Of a stretch of DNA of 64,000 nt, positions 8,509-20,675 are shown piece after piece; position 1 is the first letter of the stretch, and the number at the start of each line of letters is the position of its first letter. The stretch comes from Elymus sibiricus (lineage: Eukaryota > Streptophyta > Magnoliopsida > Poales > Poaceae), in contig CM077673.1 in assembly GCA_039707655.1 (NCBI GenBank), positions 7,078,001 through 7,142,000 on the forward strand. Reading direction: 5' to 3'. A program made the translations under genes and the position numbers. The notes beneath the pieces were generated by a model, which searched no databases, was not told the origin of the DNA, and worked only from the letters and a program-made list of their open reading frames with translations.

Positions 8509-10634
8509 CCAAAATTAGTGAGTAATAGCACAAAAAACTAGCCGGGACACACAAAATCTTCTAGTTTTGGCGAGGTCCCCGTAACCGCACCCCGGGCTTC
8601 CCCGAACGTTCGGACGACCACGACTACCGAAAAACAGTGAATGATAGCATAGAAATCTGGTCAGAATGGACAAAATCTGCGAGTTTTGGCAAGGTCCCAT
8701 AAGCGAACCCCGGAGATCCCCGAACATTTGGATCGCCCCGGGACCCAAAATGAGTGAGTAATAGCATAGAAAACTGGTAAGAAGGGACCAAATCTGCGAG
8801 TTTTTGCGAGGTCCCCGTAACCGGACCCCGGGCTTCCCCGAACATTCAGATGACTACGACAACCAAAAAAGAGTGAATAATTGCATACGAAACTGGCCGA
8901 AACGGAAAAAATCTGCGAGTTTTGGCGAGGTCCACGTAACCGCACCCCGGGCTTCCCCGAACGTTCGGACGACCACGACTACCAAAAACCAGTGAATAAT
9001 AGCATAGAAAACTGGTAGGAATGGACCAAATCAGCGAGTTTTGGCCAGGTCCCCGTATGCGGACCCCGGGGTTCCCCGGACGTTTGGATCGCCCCGGGAC
9101 CAAAATTAGTGAGTAATAGCATAAAAAACTAGCCGGGACACACAAAATCTGCTAGTTTTGGCGAGGCCCCGTAACCGCACCCCGGGCTTCCCCGAACGTT
9201 CGGATGACCACAACTACCGAAAAACAGTGAATGATAGCATAGAAATCTGGTCAGAATGGACAAAATCTGCGAGTTTTCGCGAGGTCCACGTAAGCGGACC
9301 CTGGGGTTCCCCGAACATTTGGATCGCCCTGAGACCGAAAATCAATGAGTAATAGCATACAAAACTGGCCGAAACGGAAAAAATCTGCGAGTTTTGGCGA
9401 GGTCCACGTAACCGCACCCCGGGCTTCCCCGAACGTTCGGACGACCACGACTACCAAAAACCAGTGAATAATAGCATAGAAAACTGGTAGGAATGGACCA
9501 AATCTGCGAGTTTTGGCCAGGTCCCCGTATGCGGACCCCGGGGTTCCCCGGACGTTTGGATCGCCCCGGGACCAAAATTAGTGAGTAATAGCAAAAAAAA
9601 CTAGCCGGGACACACAACATCTTCTAGTTTTGGCGAGGTCCCCGTAACCGCACCCCGGGCTTCCCCGAACGTTCGGACGACCACGACTACCGAAAAACAG
9701 TGAATGATAGCATAGAAATCTGGTCAGAATGGACAAAATCTGCGAGTTTTGGCAAGGTCCCATAAGCGAACCCCGGAGATCCCCGAACATTTGGATCGCC
9801 CCGGGACCCAAAATGAGTGAGTAATAGCATAGAAAACTGGTAAGAAGGGACCAAATCTGCGAGTTTTTGTGAGGTCCCCGTAACCGGACCCCGGGCTTCC
9901 CCGAACATTCAGATGACTACGACAACCAAAAAAGAGTGAATAATTGCATACAAAACTGGCCGAAACGGAAAAAATCTGCGAGTTTTGGCGAGGTCCACGT
10001 AACCGCACCCCGGGCTTCCCCGAACGTTCGGACGACCACGACTACCAAAAACCAGCGAATAATAGCATAGAAAACTGGTAGGAATGGACCAAATCTGCGA
10101 GTTTTGGCCAGGTCCCCGTATGCGGACCCCGGGGTTCCCCGGACGTTTGGATCGCCCCGGGACCAAAATTAGTGAGTAATAGCATAAAAAACTAGCCGGG
10201 ACATACAAAATCTGCTAGTTTTGGCGAGGCCCCGTAACCGCACCCCGGGCTTCCCCGAACGTTCGGATGACCACAACTACCGAAAAACAGTGAATGATAG
10301 CATAGAAATCTGGTCAGAATGGACAAAATCTGCGAGTTTTGGCGAGGTCCACGTAAGCGGACCCTGGGGTTCCCCGAACATTTGGATCGCCCCGAGACCG
10401 AAAATCAATGAGTAATAGCATACAAAACTGGCCGAAACGGAAAAAATCTGCGAGTTTTGGGGAGGTCCACGTAACCGCACCCCGGGCTTCCCCGAACGTT
10501 CGGACGACCACGACTACCAAAAACCAGTGAATAATAGCATAGAAAACTGGTAGGAATGGACCAAATCTGCGAGTTTTGGCCAGGTCCCCGTATGCGGACC
10601 CCGGGGTTCCCCGGACGTTTGGATCGCCCCGGGA
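8509..10634 (+). repeat. 2126 bp HOR unit 4
   Basis: P5a 8509, R4a 9100, P5b 9572, R4b 10163. A private C to T change at 10204 ('acatac' for 'acacac') lies in the A' of R4b. Confidence 0.92.
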
Positions 10635-12760
10635 CCAAAATTAGTGAGTAATAGCACAAAAAACTAGCCAGGACACACAAAATCTTCTAGTTTTGGCGAG
10701 GTCCCCGTAACCGCACCCCGGGCTTCCCCGAACGTTCGGACGACCACGACTACCGAAAAACAGTGAATGATAGCATAGAAATCTGGTCAGAATGGACAAA
10801 ATCTGCGAGTTTTGGCAAGGTCCCATAAGCGAACCCCGGAGATCCCCGAACATTTGGATCGCCCCGGGACCCAAAATGAGTGAGTAATAGCATAGAAAAC
10901 TGGTAAGAAGGGACCAAATCTGCGAGTTTTTGCAAGGTCCCCGTAACCGGACCCCGGGCTTCCCCGAACATTCAGATGACTACGACAACCAAAAAAGAGT
11001 GAATAATTGCATACGAAACTGGCCGAAACGGAAAAAATCTGCGAGTTTTGGCGAGGTCCACGTAACCGCACCCCGGGCTTCCCCGAACGTTCGGACGACC
11101 ACGACTACCAAAAACCAGTGAATAATAGCATAGAAAACTGGTAGGAATGGACCAAATCAGCGAGTTTTGGCCAGGTCCCCGTATGCGGACCCCGGGGTTC
11201 CCCGGACGTTTGGATCGCCCCGGGACCAAAATTAGTGAGTAATAGCATAAAAAACTAGCCGGGACACACAAAATCTGCTAGTTTTGGCGAGGCCCCTTAA
11301 CCGCACCCCGGGCTTCCCCGAACGTTCGGATGACCACAACTACCGAAAAACAGTGAATGATAGCATAGAAATCTGGTCAGAATGGACAAAATCTGCGAGT
11401 TTTCGCGAGGTCCACGTAAGCGGACCCTGGGGTTCCCCGAACATTTGGATCGCCCTGAGACCGAAAATCAATGAGTAATAGCATACAAAACTGGCCGAAA
11501 CGGAAAAAATCTGCGAGTTTTGGCGAGGTCCACGTAACCGCACCCCGGGCTTCCCCGAACGTTCGGACGACCACGACTACCAAAAACCAGTGAATAATAG
11601 CATAGAAAACTGGTAGGAATGGACCAAATCTGCGAGTTTTGGCCAGGTCCCCGTATGCGGACCCCGGGGTTCCCCGGACGTTTGGATCGCCCCGGGACCA
11701 AAATTAGTGAGTAATAGCAAAAAAAACTAGCCGGGACACACAACATCTTCTAGTTTTGGCGAGGTCCCCGTAACCGCACCCCGGGCTTCCCCGAACGTTC
11801 GGACGACCACGACTACCGAAAAACAGTGAATGATAGCATAGAAATCTGGTCAGAATGGACAAAATCTGCGAGTTTTGGCAAGGTCCCATAAGCGAACCCC
11901 GGAGATCCCCGAACATTTGGATCGCCCCGGGACCCAAAATGAGTGAGTAATAGCATAGAAAACTGGTAAGAAGGGACCAAATCTGCGAGTTTTTGTGAGG
12001 TCCCCGTAACCGGACCCCGGGCTTCCCCGAACATTCAGATGACTACGACAACCAAAAAAGAGTGAATAATTGCATACAAAACTGGCCGAAACGGAAAAAA
12101 TCTGCGAGTTTTGGCGAGGTCCACGTAACCGCACCCCGGGCTTCCCCGAACGTTCGGACGACCACGACTACCAAAAACCAGCGAATAATAGCATAGAAAA
12201 CTGGTAGGAATGGACCAAATCTGCGAGTTTTGGCCAGGTCCCCGTATGCGGACCCCGGGGTTCCCCGGACGTTTGGATCGCCCCGGGACCAAAATTAGTG
12301 AGTAATAGCATAAAAAACTAGCCGGGACACACAAAATCTGCTAGTTTTGGCGAGGCCCCGTAACCGCACCCCGGGCTTCCCCGAACGTTCGGATGACCAC
12401 AACTACCGAAAAACAGTGAATGATAGCATAGAAATCTGGTCAGAATGGACAAAATCTGCGAGTTTTGGCGAGGTCCACGTAAGCGGACCCTGGGGTTCCC
12501 CGAACATTTGGATCGCCCCGAGACCGAAAATCAATGAGTAATAGCATACAAAACTGGCCGAAACGGAAAAAATCTGCGAGTTTTGGGGAGGTCCACGTAA
12601 CCGCACCCCGGGCTTCCCCGAACGTTCGGACGACCACGACTACCAAAAACCAGTGAATAATAGCATAGAAAACTGGTAGGAATGGACCAAATCTGCGAGT
12701 TTTGGCCAGGTCCCCGTATGCGGACCCCGGGGTTCCCCGGACGTTTGGATCGCCCCGGGA
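10635..12760 (+). repeat. 2126 bp HOR unit 5, sister of unit 6
   Basis: P5a 10635, R4a 11226, P5b 11698, R4b 12289. It shares with unit 6 two derived marks absent from units 1-4: 'tagccaggac' in A of P5a, and GAGGCCCCTTAACC in A' of R4a. A private G to A at 10934 follows the 5T tract of C. Confidence 0.92.
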
Positions 12761-14886
12761 CCAAAATTAGTGAGTAATAGCACAAAAAACTAGCCAGGAC
12801 ACACAAAATCTTCTAGTTTTGGCGAGGTCCCCGTAACCGCACCCCGGGCTTCCCCGAACGTTCGGACGACCACGACTACCGAAAAACAGTGAATGATAGC
12901 ATAGAAATCTGGTCAGAATGGACAAAATCTGCGAGTTTTGGCAAGGTCCCATAAGCGAACCCCGGAGATCCCCGAACATTTGGATCGCCCCGGGACCCAA
13001 AATGAGTGAGTAATAGCATAGAAAACTGGTAAGAAGGGACCAAATCTGCGAGTTTTTGCGAGGTCCCCGTAACCGGACCCCGGGCTTCCCCGAACATTCA
13101 GATGACTACGACAACCAAAAAAGAGTGAATAATTGCATACGAAACTGGCCGAAACGGAAAAAATCTGCGAGTTTTGGCGAGGTCCACGTAACCGCACCCC
13201 GGGCTTCCCCGAACGTTCGGACGACCACGACTACCAAAAACCAGTGAATAATAGCATAGAAAACTGGTAGGAATGGACCAAATCAGCGAGTTTTGGCCAG
13301 GTCCCCGTATGCGGACCCCGGGGTTCCCCGGACGTTTGGATCGCCCCGGGACCAAAATTAGTGAGTAATAGCATAAAAAACTAGCCGGGACACACAAAAT
13401 CTGCTAGTTTTGGCGAGGCCCCTTAACCGCACCCCGGGCTTCCCCGAACGTTCGGATGACCACAACTACCGAAAAACAGTGAATGATAGCATAGAAATCT
13501 GGTCAGAATGGACAAAATCTGCGAGTTTTCGCGAGGTCCACGTAAGCGGACCCTGGGGTTCCCCGAACATTTGGATCGCCCTGAGACCGAAAATCAATGA
13601 GTAATAGCATACAAAACTGGCCGAAACGGAAAAAATCTGCGAGTTTTGGCGAGGTCCACGTAACCGCACCCCGGGCTTCCCCGAACGTTCGGACGACCAC
13701 GACTACCAAAAACCAGTGAATAATAGCATAGAAAACTGGTAGGAATGGACCAAATCTGCGAGTTTTGGCCAGGTCCCCGTATGCGGACCCCGGGGTTCCC
13801 CGGACGTTTGGATCGCCCCGGGACCAAAATTAGTGAGTAATAGCAAAAAAAACTAGCCGGGACACACAACATCTTCTAGTTTTGGCGAGGTCCCCGTAAC
13901 CGCACCCCGGGCTTCCCCGAACGTTCGGACGACCACGACTACCGAAAAACAGTGAATGATAGCATAGAAATCTGGTCAGAATGGACAAAATCTGCGAGTT
14001 TTGGCAAGGTCCCATAAGCGAACCCCGGAGATCCCCGAACATTTGGATCGCCCCGGGACCCAAAATGAGTGAGTAATAGCATAGAAAACTGGTAAGAAGG
14101 GACCAAATCTGCGAGTTTTTGTGAGGTCCCCGTAACCGGACCCCGGGCTTCCCCGAACATTCAGATGACTACGACAACCAAAAAAGAGTGAATAATTGCA
14201 TACAAAACTGGCCGAAACGGAAAAAATCTGCGAGTTTTGGCGAGGTCCACGTAACCGCACCCCGGGCTTCCCCGAACGTTCGGACGACCACGACTACCAA
14301 AAACCAGCGAATAATAGCATAGAAAACTGGTAGGAATGGACCAAATCTGCGAGTTTTGGCCAGGTCCCCGTATGCGGACCCCGGGGTTCCCCGGACGTTT
14401 GGATCGCCCCGGGACCAAAATTAGTGAGTAATAGCATAAAAAACTAGCCGGGACACACAAAATCTGCTAGTTTTGGCGAGGCCCCGTAACCGCACCCCGG
14501 GCTTCCCCGAACGTTCGGATGACCACAACTACCGAAAAACAGTGAATGATAGCATAGAAATCTGGTCAGAATGGACAAAATCTGCGAGTTTTGGCGAGGT
14601 CCACGTAAGCGGACCCTGGGGTTCCCCGAACATTTGGATCGCCCCGAGACCGAAAATCAATGAGTAATAGCATACAAAACTGGCCGAAACGGAAAAAATC
14701 TGCGAGTTTTGGGGAGGTCCACGTAACCGCACCCCGGGCTTCCCCGAACGTTCGGACGACCACGACTACCAAAAACCAGTGAATAATAGCATAGAAAACT
14801 GGTAGGAATGGACCAAATCTGTGAGTTTTGGCCAGGTCCCCGTATGCGGACCCCGGTGTTCCCTGGACGTTTGGATCGCCCCGGGA
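12761..14886 (+). repeat. 2126 bp HOR unit 6, sister of unit 5
   Basis: P5a 12761, R4a 13352, P5b 13824, R4b 14415. It shares 'tagccaggac' and CCCCTTAACC with unit 5. Its last E' differs from the other units: GTGAGTTTTGG at 14821 and the GTGTTCCCTGG variant, and it is followed by R4c. With R4c it becomes a 22-monomer 2599 bp unit (12761-15359). Confidence 0.92.
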
Positions 14887-15359
14887 CCAAAATTAGTGAG
14901 TAATAGCATAAAAAACTAGCCGGGACACACAAAATCTGCTAGTTTTGGCGAGGTCCCCGTAACCGCACCCCGGGCTTCCCCGAACGTTCGGATGACCACA
15001 ACTACCGAAAAACAGTGAATGATAGCATAAAAATCTGGTCAGAATGGACAAAATCTGCGAGTTTTGGCGAGGTCCCCGTAAGCGGACCCTGGGGTTCCCC
15101 GAACATTTGGATCGCCCCGAGACCGAAAATCAATGAGTAATAGCATACAAAACTGGCCGAAACGGAAAAAATCTGCGAGTTTTGGCGAGGTCCACGTAAC
15201 CGCACCCCGGGCTTCCCCGAACGTTCGGACGACCACGACTACCAAAAACCAGTGAATAATAGCATAGAAAACTGGTAGGAATGGACCAAATCTGCGAGTT
15301 TTGGCCAGGTCCCCGTATGCGGACCCCGGGGTTCCCCGGACGTTTGGATCGCCCCGGGA
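14887..15359 (+). repeat. R4c block
   Basis: 473 bp with 'cataaaaatctgg' in B' and GAGGTCCCCG in A' and B'. It ends the run of 18-monomer units and starts the part of the array in which R4b is usually followed by R4c. Confidence 0.9.
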
Positions 15360-17958
15360 CCAAAATTAGTGAGTAATAGCACAAAAAACTAGCCAGGACA
15401 CACAACATCTTCTAGTTTTGGCGAGGTCCCCGTAACCGCACCCCGGGCTTCCCCGAACGTTCGGACGACCACGACTACCGAAAAACAGTGAATGATAGCA
15501 TAGAAATCTGGTCAGAATGGACAAAATCTGCGAGTTTTGGCAAGGTCCCATAAGCGAACCCCGGAGATCCCCGAACATTTGGATCGCCCCGGGACCCAAA
15601 ATGAGTGAGTAATAGCATAGAAAACTGGTAAGAAGGGACCAAATCTGCGAGTTTTTGCGAGGTCCCCGTAACCGGACCCCGGGCTTCCCCGAACATTCAG
15701 ATGACTACGACAACCAAAAAAGAGTGAATAATTGCATACGAAACTGGCCGAAACGGAAAAAATCTGCGAGTTTTGGCGAGGTCCACGTAACCGCACCCCG
15801 GGCTTCCCCGAACGTTCGGACGACCACGACTACCAAAAACCAGTGAATAATAGCATAGAAAACTGGTAGGAATGGACCAAATCAACGAGTTTTGGCCAGG
15901 TCCCCGTATGCGGACCCCGGGGTTCCCCGGACGTTTGGATCGCCCCGGGACCAAAATTAGTGAGTAATAGCATAAAAAACTAGCCGGGACACACAAAATC
16001 TGCTAGTTTTGGCGAGGCCCCGTAACCGCACCCCGGGCTTCCCCGAACGTTCGGATGACCACAACTACCGAAAAACAGTGAATGATAGCATAGAAATCTG
16101 GTCAGAATGGACAAAATCTGCGAGTTTTCGCGAGGTCCACGTAAGCGGACCCTGGGGTTCCCCGAACATTTGGATCGCCCTGAGACCGAAAATCAATGAG
16201 TAATAGCATACAAAACTGGCCGAAACGGAAAAAATCTGCGAGTTTTGGCGAGGTCCACGTAACCGCACCCCGGGCTTCCCCGAACGTCCGGACGACCACG
16301 ACTACCAAAAACCAGTGAATAATAGCATAGAAAACTGGTAGGAATGGACCAAATCTGCGAGTTTTGGCCAGGTCCCCGTATGCGGACCCCGGGGTTCCCC
16401 GGACGTTTGGATCGCCCCGGGACCAAAATTAGTGAGTAATAGCAAAAAAAACTAGCCGGGACACACAACATCTTCTAGTTTTGGCGAGGTCCCCGTAACC
16501 GCACCCCGGGCTTCCCCGAACGTTCGGACGACCACGACTACCGAAAAACAGTGAATGATAGCATAGAAATCTGGTCAGAATGGACAAAATCTGCGAGTTT
16601 TGGCAAGGTCCCATAAGCGAACCCCGGAGATCCCCGAACATTTGGATCGCCCCGGGACCCAAAATGAGTGAGTAATAGCATAGAAAACTGGTAAGAAGGG
16701 ACCAAATCTGCGAGTTTTTGTGAGGTCCCCGTAACCGGACCCCGGGCTTCCCCGAACATTCAGATGACTACGACAACCAAAAAAGAGTGAATAATTGCAT
16801 ACAAAACTGGCCGAAACGGAAAAAATCTGCGAGTTTTGGCGAGGTCCACGTAACCGCACCCCGGGCTTCCCCGAACGTTCGGACGACCACGACTACCAAA
16901 AACCAGCGAATAATAGCATAGAAAACTGGTAGGAATGGACCAAATCTGCGAGTTTTGGCCAGGTCCCCGTATGCGGACCCCGGGGTTCCCCGGACGTTTG
17001 GATCGCCCCGGGACCAAAATTAGTGAGTAATAGCATAAAAAACTAGCCGGGACACACAAAATCTGCTAGTTTTGGCGAGGCCCCGTAACCGCACCCCGGG
17101 CTTCCCCGAACGTTCGGATGACCACAACTACCGAAAAACAGTGAATGATAGCATAGAAATCTGGTCAGAATGGACAAAATCTGCGAGTTTTGGCGAGGTC
17201 CACGTAAGCGGACCCTGGGGTTCCCCGAACATTTGGATCGCCCCGAGACCGAAAATCAATGAGTAATAGCATACAAAACTGGCCGAAACGGAAAAAATCT
17301 GCGAGTTTTGGGGAGGTCCACGTAACCGCACCCCGGGCTTCCCCGAACGTTCGGACGACCACGACTACCAAAAACCAGTGAATAATAGCATAGAAAACTG
17401 GTAGGAATGGACCAAATCTGCGAGTTTTGGCCAGGTCCCCGTATGCGGACCCCGGTGTTCCCTGGACGTTTGGATCGCCCCGGGACCAAAATTAGTGAGT
17501 AATAGCATAAAAAACTAGCCGGGACACACAAAATCTGCTAGTTTTGGCGAGGTCCCCGTAACCGCACCCCGGGCTTCCCCGAACGTTCGGATGACCACAA
17601 CTACCGAAAAACAGTGAATGATAGCATAAAAATCTGGTCAGAATGGACAAAATCTGCGAGTTTTGGCGAGGTCCCCGTAAGCGGACCCTGGGGTTCCCCG
17701 AACATTTGGATCGCCCCGAGACCGAAAATCAATGAGTAATAGCATACAAAACTGGCCGAAACGGAAAAAATCTGCGAGTTTTGGCGAGGTCCACGTAACC
17801 GCACCCCGGGCTTCCCCGAACGTTCGGACGACCACGACTACCAAAAACCAGTGAATAATAGCATAGAAAACTGGTAGGAATGGACCAAATCTGCGAGTTT
17901 TGGCCAGGTCCCCGTATGCGGACCCCGGGGTTCCCCGGACGTTTGGATCGCCCCGGGA
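15360..17958 (+). repeat. 22-monomer HOR unit, 2599 bp
   Basis: P5a 15360, R4a 15951, P5b 16423, R4b 17014, R4c 17486. The first A is a mosaic: 'gcacaaaaaac' plus 'ccaggac' as in units 5 and 6, then 'caacatctt' as in P5b. In P5a the E has 'caaatcaacgag' (private). At 16288 a T to C change breaks one palindrome. The same unit structure recurs at 12761, 21267 and 25402. Confidence 0.9.
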
Positions 17959-20675
17959 CCAAAATTAGTGAGTAATAGCAAAAAAAACTAGCCGGGACAC
18001 ACAACATCTTCTAGTTTTGGCAAGGTCCCCGTATCCGCACCCCGGGCTTCCCCGAACGTTCGGACGACCACGACTACCGAAAAACAGTGAATGATAGCAT
18101 AGAAATCTGGTCAGAATGGACAAAATCTGCGAGTTTTGGCAAGGTCCCATAAGCGAACCCCGGAGATCCCCGAACATTTGGATCGCCCCGGGACCCAAAA
18201 TGAGTGAGTAATAGCATAGAAAACTGGTAAGAAGGGACCAAATCTGCGAGTTTTTGTGAGGTCCCCGTAACCGGACCCCGGGCTTCCCCGAACATTCAGA
18301 TGACTACGACAACCAAAAAAGAGTGAATAATTGCATACAAAACTGGCCGAAACGGAAAAAATCTGCGAGTTTTGGCGAGGTCCACGTAACCGCACCCCGG
18401 GCTTCCCCGAACGTTCGGACGACCACGACTACCAAAAACCAGTGAATAATAGCATAGAAAACTGGTAGGAATGGACCAAATCTGCGAGTTTTGGCCAGGT
18501 CCCCGTATGCGGACCCCGGGGTTCCCCGGACGTTTGGATCGCCCCGGGACCAAAATTAGTGAGTAATAGCACAAAAAACTAGCCGGGACACACAAAATCT
18601 TCTAGTTTTGGCGAGGTCCCCGTAACCGCACCCCGGGCTTCCCCGAACGTTCGGAAGACCACGACTACCGAAAAACAGTGAATGATAGCATAGAAATCTG
18701 GTCAGAATGGACAAAATCTGCGAGTTTTGGCAAGGTCCCATAAGCGAACCCCGGAGATCCCCGAACATTTGGATCGCCCCGGGACCCAAAATGAGTGAGT
18801 AATAGCATAGAAAACTGGTAAGAAGGGACCAAATCTGCGAGTTTTTGCGAGGTCCCCGTAACCGGACCCCGGGCTTCCCCGAACATTCAGATGACTACGA
18901 CAACCAAAAAAGAGTGAATAATTGCATACGAAACTGGCCGAAACGGAAAAAATCTGCGAGTTTTGGCGAGGTCCACGTAACCGCACCCCGGGCTTCCCCG
19001 AACGTTCGGACGACCACGACTACCAAAAACCAGTGAATAATAGCATAGAAAACTGGTAGGAATGGACCAAATCTGCGAGTTTTGGCCAGGTCCCCGTATG
19101 CGGACCCCGGGGTTCCCCGGACGTTTGGATCGCCCCGGGACCAAAATTAGTGAGTAATAGCATAAAAAACTAGCCGGGACACACAAAATCTGCTAGTTTT
19201 GGCGAGGCCCCGTAACCGCACCCCGGGCTTCCCCGAACGTTCGGATGACCACAACTACCGAAAAACAGTGAATGATAGCATAGAAATCTGGTCAGAATGG
19301 ACAAAATCTGCGAGTTTTCGCGAGGTCCACGTAAGCGGACCCTGGGGTTCCCCGAACATTTGGATCGCCCTGAGACCGAAAATCAATGAGTAATAGCATA
19401 CAAAACTGGCCGAAACGGAAAAAATCTGCGAGTTTTGGCGAGGTCCACGTAACCGCACCCCGGGCTTCCCCGAACGTTCGGACGACCACGACTACCAAAA
19501 ACCAGTGAATAATAGCATAGAAAACTGGTAGGAATGGACCAAATCTGCGAGTTTTGGCCAGGTCCCCGTATGCGGACCCCGGGGTTCCCCGGACGTTTGG
19601 ATTATCCCGGGACCAAAATTAGTGAGTAATAGCAAAAAAAACTAGCCGGGACACACAACATCTTCTAGTTTTGGCGAGGTCCCCGTAACCGCACCCCGGG
19701 CTTCCCCGAACGTTCGGACGACCACGACTACCGAAAAACAGTGAATGATAGCATAGAAATCTGGTCAGAATGGACAAAATCTGCGAGTTTTAGCAAGGTC
19801 CCATAAGCGAACCCCGGAGATCCCCGAACATTTGGATCGCCCCGGGACCCAAAATGAGTGAGTAATAGCATAGAAAACTGGTAAGAAGGGACCAAATCTG
19901 CGAGTTTTTGTGAGGTCCCCGTAACCGGACCCCGGGCTTCCCCGAACATTCAGATGACTACGACAACCAAAAAAGAGTGAATAATTGCATACAAAACTGG
20001 CCGAAACGGAAAAAATCTGCGAGTTTTGGCGAGGTCCACGTAACCGCACCCCGGGCTTCCCCGAACGTTCGGACGACCACGACTACCAAAAACCAGCGAA
20101 TAATAGCATAGAAAACTGGTAGGAATGGACCAAATCTGCGAGTTTTGGCCAGGTCCCCGTATGCGGACCCCGGGGTTCCCCGGACGTTTGGATCGCCCCG
20201 GGACCAAAATTAGTGAGTAATAGCATAAAAAACTAGCCGGGACACACAAAATCTGCTAGTTTTGGCGAGGCCCCGTAACCGCACCCCGGGCTTCCCCGAA
20301 CGTTCGGATGACCACAACTACCGAAAAACAGTGAATGATAGCATAGAAATCTGGTCAGAATGGACAAAATCTGCGAGTTTTGGCGAGGTCCCCGTAAGCG
20401 GACCCTGGGGTTCCCCGAACATTTGGATCGCCCCGAGACCGAAAATCAATGAGTAATAGCATACAAAACTGGCCGAAACGGAAAAAATCTGCGAGTTTTG
20501 GCGAGGTCCACGTAACCGCACCCCGGGCTTCCCCGAACGTTCGGACGACCACGACTACCAAAAACCAGTGAATAATAGCATAGAAAACTGGTAGGAATGG
20601 ACCAAATCTGCGAGTTTTGGCCAGGTCCCCGTATGCGGACCCCGGGGTTCCCCGGACGTTTGGATCGCCCCGGGA
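17959..20675 (+). repeat. 2717 bp segment, copy 1 of a tandem duplication
   Basis: P5b 17959, P5a 18550, R4a 19141, P5b 19613, R4 20204. It shares with copy 2 the CGC-to-TAT change at the end of R4a (19603-19605) and 'ttttagcaagg' in B of the last P5b. Private: C to A at 18655 ('cggaagacc'). The final R4 has an R4b-like 117 bp A' but GAGGTCCCCG in B' and lacks 'ttttggggagg', so it is a mosaic. Confidence 0.9.
19603..19605 (+). other. Three-base CGC to TAT substitution, site 1 of 5
   Basis: GGATCGCCCCGGG becomes GGATTATCCCGGG, 10 bp before the five-monomer block at 19613. The same change is found at 22320, 26455, 29999 and 31535, each time 10 bp before a five-monomer block whose A has an eight-A run and 'caacatctt'. 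Confidence 0.85.

Larger units (their letters stand above)
2131..14886 (+). repeat. Homogeneous higher-order repeat domain: six tandem 2126 bp (18-monomer) units
   Basis: Six units start at 2131, 4257, 6383, 8509, 10635 and 12761, each exactly 2126 bp and each P5a (591), R4a (472), P5b (591), R4b (472). Unit ends and internal block starts repeat to the base. Only a handful of single-base differences separate the units by eye. This is the most regular part of the window and probably its most recent simple tandem amplification. Confidence 0.95.
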
